From Oscillospiraceae bacterium (lineage in GTDB: Bacteria > Bacillota > Clostridia > Oscillospirales > Ruminococcaceae), in contig JAGALZ010000026.1 in NCBI GenBank assembly GCA_017848055.1, positions 1 to 37,254 on the forward strand: DNA of 37,254 nucleotides. Reading direction: 5' to 3'. This document shows positions 35,170-37,254 of the stretch, one piece after another (within the stretch, counting starts at the first letter, position 1; each line of letters begins with the position of its first letter). A program made the position numbers and the translations under genes. Below the pieces are notes generated by a model that saw nothing but the letters and a program-made list of their open reading frames with translations, did not search any database and had not been told where the DNA came from.

Positions 35170-35892
35170 CTATACCTCAAGGTAAGGTTCAAGCTCCAGA
35201 TAAAGAGCATCACTGATTGATTCGCAATACAAGATTTCAAGTTTATTAGTAAAGCCACTGATTTGTTTCCTGAGATTTACAATGTCGTTTGCTTGTTCAT
35301 AATCAATCAGCAAACATCTGCATAATTCATCGGCATCAGCAGTGTTTATGTTGACAGAATGGCGCTGAGGTTGATGTGTTGTAGTCGTAGTAGTATTTGT
35401 GGGTTTTGGGGTCGTTACGGTTGTTGTTTGAACAGAAGTAGTTGTGGATATTGGAGTAGTTGAAGTAGTTGTAGTATGACTTTGCCCAGTGAGCGTTGAA
35501 AGGGAAGTAACAGCAGGGGATTTACCTGCATAGAATTTTTCGCATAGCTTGTCCAGCTTGGCTTCGCCAATTCCGTCAACATTCAGAAGTTCATCCATGC
35601 TTGAAATTCCTTCTTTCATCTTAATATAGTCAAATATACTCTGTCCAAGCTTTCTTCCTATTCCGCTGATATCGGATATCTGACGTACTGTAGCGTTATT
35701 TATATCAATTCGACCAAAACTGTCAGTTACTACAGTCGTTGTCGTAATGCTGCTTCTGTCAGTAAAATATGAGTGATGCTGGGTGTACATATATACAACA
35801 AACAGACCTACCATAAGTGCAGTAACAGCAAAAAGCAACACATCAAGCTTGGTAATTCTATTATGTTCTTTAGTATCTTTCTTCTTAAACAT
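35170..35892 (-). CDS. ComEA-like membrane-anchored helix-hairpin-helix protein
   Basis: This 240-aa protein has a short basic cytosolic start, one membrane helix (about 18-39) and then an outward-facing part. The first ComEA-type HhH module is complete (GRIDINNATVRQISDISGIG, then MDELLNVDGIGEAKLDKL; about 60-120). A threonine-rich linker (about 130-180) follows. A second module (VNINTADADELCRCLLIDY) has lost the GIG hairpin glycines. ComEA binds incoming DNA in competence; whether this one does so is inferred. The ATG at 35892 follows AAGG with good spacing; an in-frame GTG at 35901 is part of that site. It lies 48 bp behind the recombinase gene, probably in one operon. Confidence 0.82.
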   Translation of the reverse strand: MFKKKDTKEHNRITKLDVLLFAVTALMVGLFVVYMYTQHHSYFTDRSSITTTTVVTDSFGRIDINNATVRQISDISGIGRKLGQSIFDYIKMKEGISSMDELLNVDGIGEAKLDKLCEKFYAGKSPAVTSLSTLTGQSHTTTTSTTPISTTTSVQTTTVTTPKPTNTTTTTTHQPQRHSVNINTADADELCRCLLIDYEQANDIVNLRKQISGFTNKLEILYCESISDALYLELEPYLEV

Positions 35893-35940
35893 CGAACGCA
35901 CCTTAATTAGTTATAATTTAAAACCAAAACGGCAGGGGAC

Positions 35941-36942
35941 TCATTTTGTTTTTTTACTGCGTGAGGGGAGCTTCATATCAGCAAGAGGAGAAGCCTCAGC
36001 AGCTTGCTTAATACTCTCGTTACCCAGATGTGTATAAATTTCAGTTGTTGATATGCTCTTGTGCCCAAGAATCTCTTTAAGAACAAGCGTATCTACATTA
36101 CCGTGCTGATACATAAGTGTTGCTGCAGTATGTCTGAGCTTATGTGTTGAAATACCAATATTTGCAAGACCGGCTTTTTTAAGGTTTTCCTCAACAATAA
36201 GCTGAACACGTCTTGTAGAGATTCTTGTATGATTTCTGGAGATAAACATAGCATTTAGCTGCTTGTTTTTCTCATCAGAAGCACGCTCCGTAAGATATGC
36301 CTCGAGCGCTGCAACACAGGCATCGTTAAGGTAAACAATTCGCTCCTTGCTACCTTTACCGAATAACCTAAGAGTGCGATTATCACGGCTGTAATCATTC
36401 AGGTCAAGCCCCACAAGCTCACTTAGTCGCATTCCGCAGTTGAGAAATAATGTAAGTATACAGTAATCTCTGATAGCATTGGATGAGTCAACACTACCAA
36501 GCAACTGCTTGCTTTCTTCGAGCGATAAAAACTTCGGAAGCTTGTTTTTTACTTTAGGAAGCTCGAGGTCAGCGACGGGATTACTTTTGATACGCATAGC
36601 TTTCTTGTTCAGATAGAAATAAAACTGTTTAAGAGAAGAGCATTTTCTTGCACGGGTTGCAGTGGAATTATGACGCTCATCTCGTAGATATCTGAGATAC
36701 ATGTATGCATCATTAATTGTAAAATTCTCAACAAGCGGAAACGGTGTGTCAGCGATACGGATGTCTTTATATTCAGTATCTTTGGAAACAAGTCCGTTCT
36801 TGGATTTAAGATAACGAAGAAAAGTTCTTATATCAATGTAATAAGCTTCTTCGGTTCTGTCAGCACGGTCGCGCACAAGTTTCAGATTTGTAAGAAAGTC
36901 CATGAGAAACCCCGGACAGTCATTTATATAGTCCTGACGCAT
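35941..36942 (-). CDS. Xer-type tyrosine recombinase
   Basis: This 333-aa recombinase has an N-terminal SAM-like core-binding domain (about 10-115) and a catalytic domain with the full active-site set: R172 (CGMRLSELVGL), lysine in LFGKGSKER, H267-R270 (THKLRHTAAT), H294 (LGHKS) and nucleophile Y303 (TTEIYTHL). This fits XerC/XerD-like chromosome dimer resolution enzymes, and no phage or element genes surround it. The ATG at 36942 is preferred over GTG at 36954, which follows GGAAGG with no spacing. The leader contains a large hairpin (36974-37005) downstream of a consensus promoter. Confidence 0.88.
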   Translation of the reverse strand: MRQDYINDCPGFLMDFLTNLKLVRDRADRTEEAYYIDIRTFLRYLKSKNGLVSKDTEYKDIRIADTPFPLVENFTINDAYMYLRYLRDERHNSTATRARKCSSLKQFYFYLNKKAMRIKSNPVADLELPKVKNKLPKFLSLEESKQLLGSVDSSNAIRDYCILTLFLNCGMRLSELVGLDLNDYSRDNRTLRLFGKGSKERIVYLNDACVAALEAYLTERASDEKNKQLNAMFISRNHTRISTRRVQLIVEENLKKAGLANIGISTHKLRHTAATLMYQHGNVDTLVLKEILGHKSISTTEIYTHLGNESIKQAAEASPLADMKLPSRSKKTK

Positions 36943-36973
36943 TAGTATATTCACCCTTCCTATTCCATCCCCT

Positions 36974-37005
36974 GAACTTCGCTAAATTTGCATTTAGCGA
37001 AGTTC
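36974..37005. promoter_or_regulatory. Perfect 13-bp inverted repeat in the recombinase leader
   Basis: GAACTTCGCTAAA (36974-36986) and TTTAGCGAAGTTC (36993-37005) flank six bases. The repeat lies between the promoter (37018-37046) and the ribosome binding site of the leftward recombinase gene. It could be an operator just downstream of the transcription start or an RNA hairpin in the 5' leader. There is no T-run after it in the leftward direction, so it is not a terminator. Confidence 0.7.
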
Positions 37006-37017
37006 GGTATATTTATT

Positions 37018-37046
37018 AGTATACCCCCTTTTCGGGCTTTTGTCAA
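37018..37046 (-). promoter_or_regulatory. Promoter of the Xer-type recombinase gene
   Basis: On the minus strand, TTGACA (37046-37041), 17-bp spacer, TATACT (37023-37018). Confidence 0.85.
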
Positions 37047-37093
37047 GTCCTGATAGCTAAAATGCATATAAATTATAGTTATTATATCCGTAT

Positions 37094-37129
37094 AAAAAAA
37101 GCACCTTTCATTTTACGAAAGGTGCTTTT
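37094..37129. terminator. Terminator-type hairpin near the right edge
   Basis: AAAAGCACCTTTC (37097-37109) pairs perfectly with GAAAGGTGCTTTT (37117-37129). There are seven A's on the left (37094-37100), so on the minus strand the T-run is strong. It would end a leftward gene entering from the right edge. Confidence 0.85.
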
Positions 37130-37208
37130 AGTTTGTTTTGAATATTGAGATGCATTGTTTGGCTACATAAATATATAGAGTGTGCTTACATATTTTAAGT
37201 TCGAGCTT

Positions 37209-37254
37209 TTAGTCAATGAACAAATCCTGGTTGTACAGTATGTTCATATCCACA
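37209..37254 (-). CDS. Possible 3' end of a leftward gene cut by the window edge
   Basis: One minus-strand frame stays open from the edge and ends VDMNILYNQDLFID followed by TAA (37211-37209). The leftward terminator at 37094-37129 lies 80 bp downstream, as expected for the end of a transcription unit. Fifteen codons are too few to identify the product, and the frame choice is tentative. Confidence 0.3.
   Translation of the reverse strand, partial: VDMNILYNQDLFID

Noticed and set aside
35350..35500. Tandem DNA repeat or CRISPR-like array
   Set aside because: The repetitive look comes from many threonine codons in the linker of the ComEA-like protein; there are no regular repeat units or spacers.

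Overview
The window looks like the chromosome of a low-GC anaerobic Firmicute of the Clostridia, most likely Ruminococcus or a close Oscillospiraceae relative. The gene set supports this: hprK-php-murB-rapZ-whiA synteny, an aluminium-resistance-type PLP enzyme, a DegV protein, a Na+-decarboxylase beta/gamma pair and consensus sigma-A promoters. The genus is inferred from gene content and order, not from a search.

Layout. (1) 1-4160: right end of an integrative mobilizable element (MobV relaxase, ParB-like protein, a small unknown protein, large serine recombinase). (2) 4200-4740: a tRNA-Leu(UAG) locus of odd structure. An intact leftward tRNA lies downstream of an 81-aa zinc-ribbon gene and of a second, broken copy of the tRNA 5' half. 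The only clear promoter is upstream of the broken copy. (3) 4737-9795: a LacI-type-sensor/GGDEF protein with a palindromic operator on its -35 box, a patatin-like lipase, the biotin transporter subunit BioY, a small alarmone synthetase and a SIMPL-domain protein. (4) 9796-11260, leftward: a free-standing FakA-like domain and PRPP synthetase. (5) 11511-24924: a tightly packed rightward series murD, two M42 peptidases, GNAT, PLP lyase, hprK, php, murB, rapZ, whiA, dnaE. It combines cell-wall precursor synthesis, catabolite control and replication. (6) 25058-25903: a DegV/FakB-type protein. (7) 26072-32659: complete F1Fo ATP synthase operon atpIBEFHAGDC. (8) 32827-34488: gamma and beta subunits of a Na+-pumping decarboxylase. 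(9) 34545-37254: a YfbR-like HD nucleotidase, then leftward genes for a ComEA-like protein and a Xer-type recombinase, and the edge of a further gene.

Together the genes suggest a sodium cycle. The c subunit has a two-carboxylate Na+ site and sits next to a biotin-dependent Na+-pump module; a biotin uptake gene lies elsewhere in the window. The least ordinary part is the tRNA-Leu locus, where a 327-bp unit carrying one small gene appears to have entered the anticodon loop and rebuilt the tRNA. I found no CRISPR array, rRNA or complete insertion sequence.
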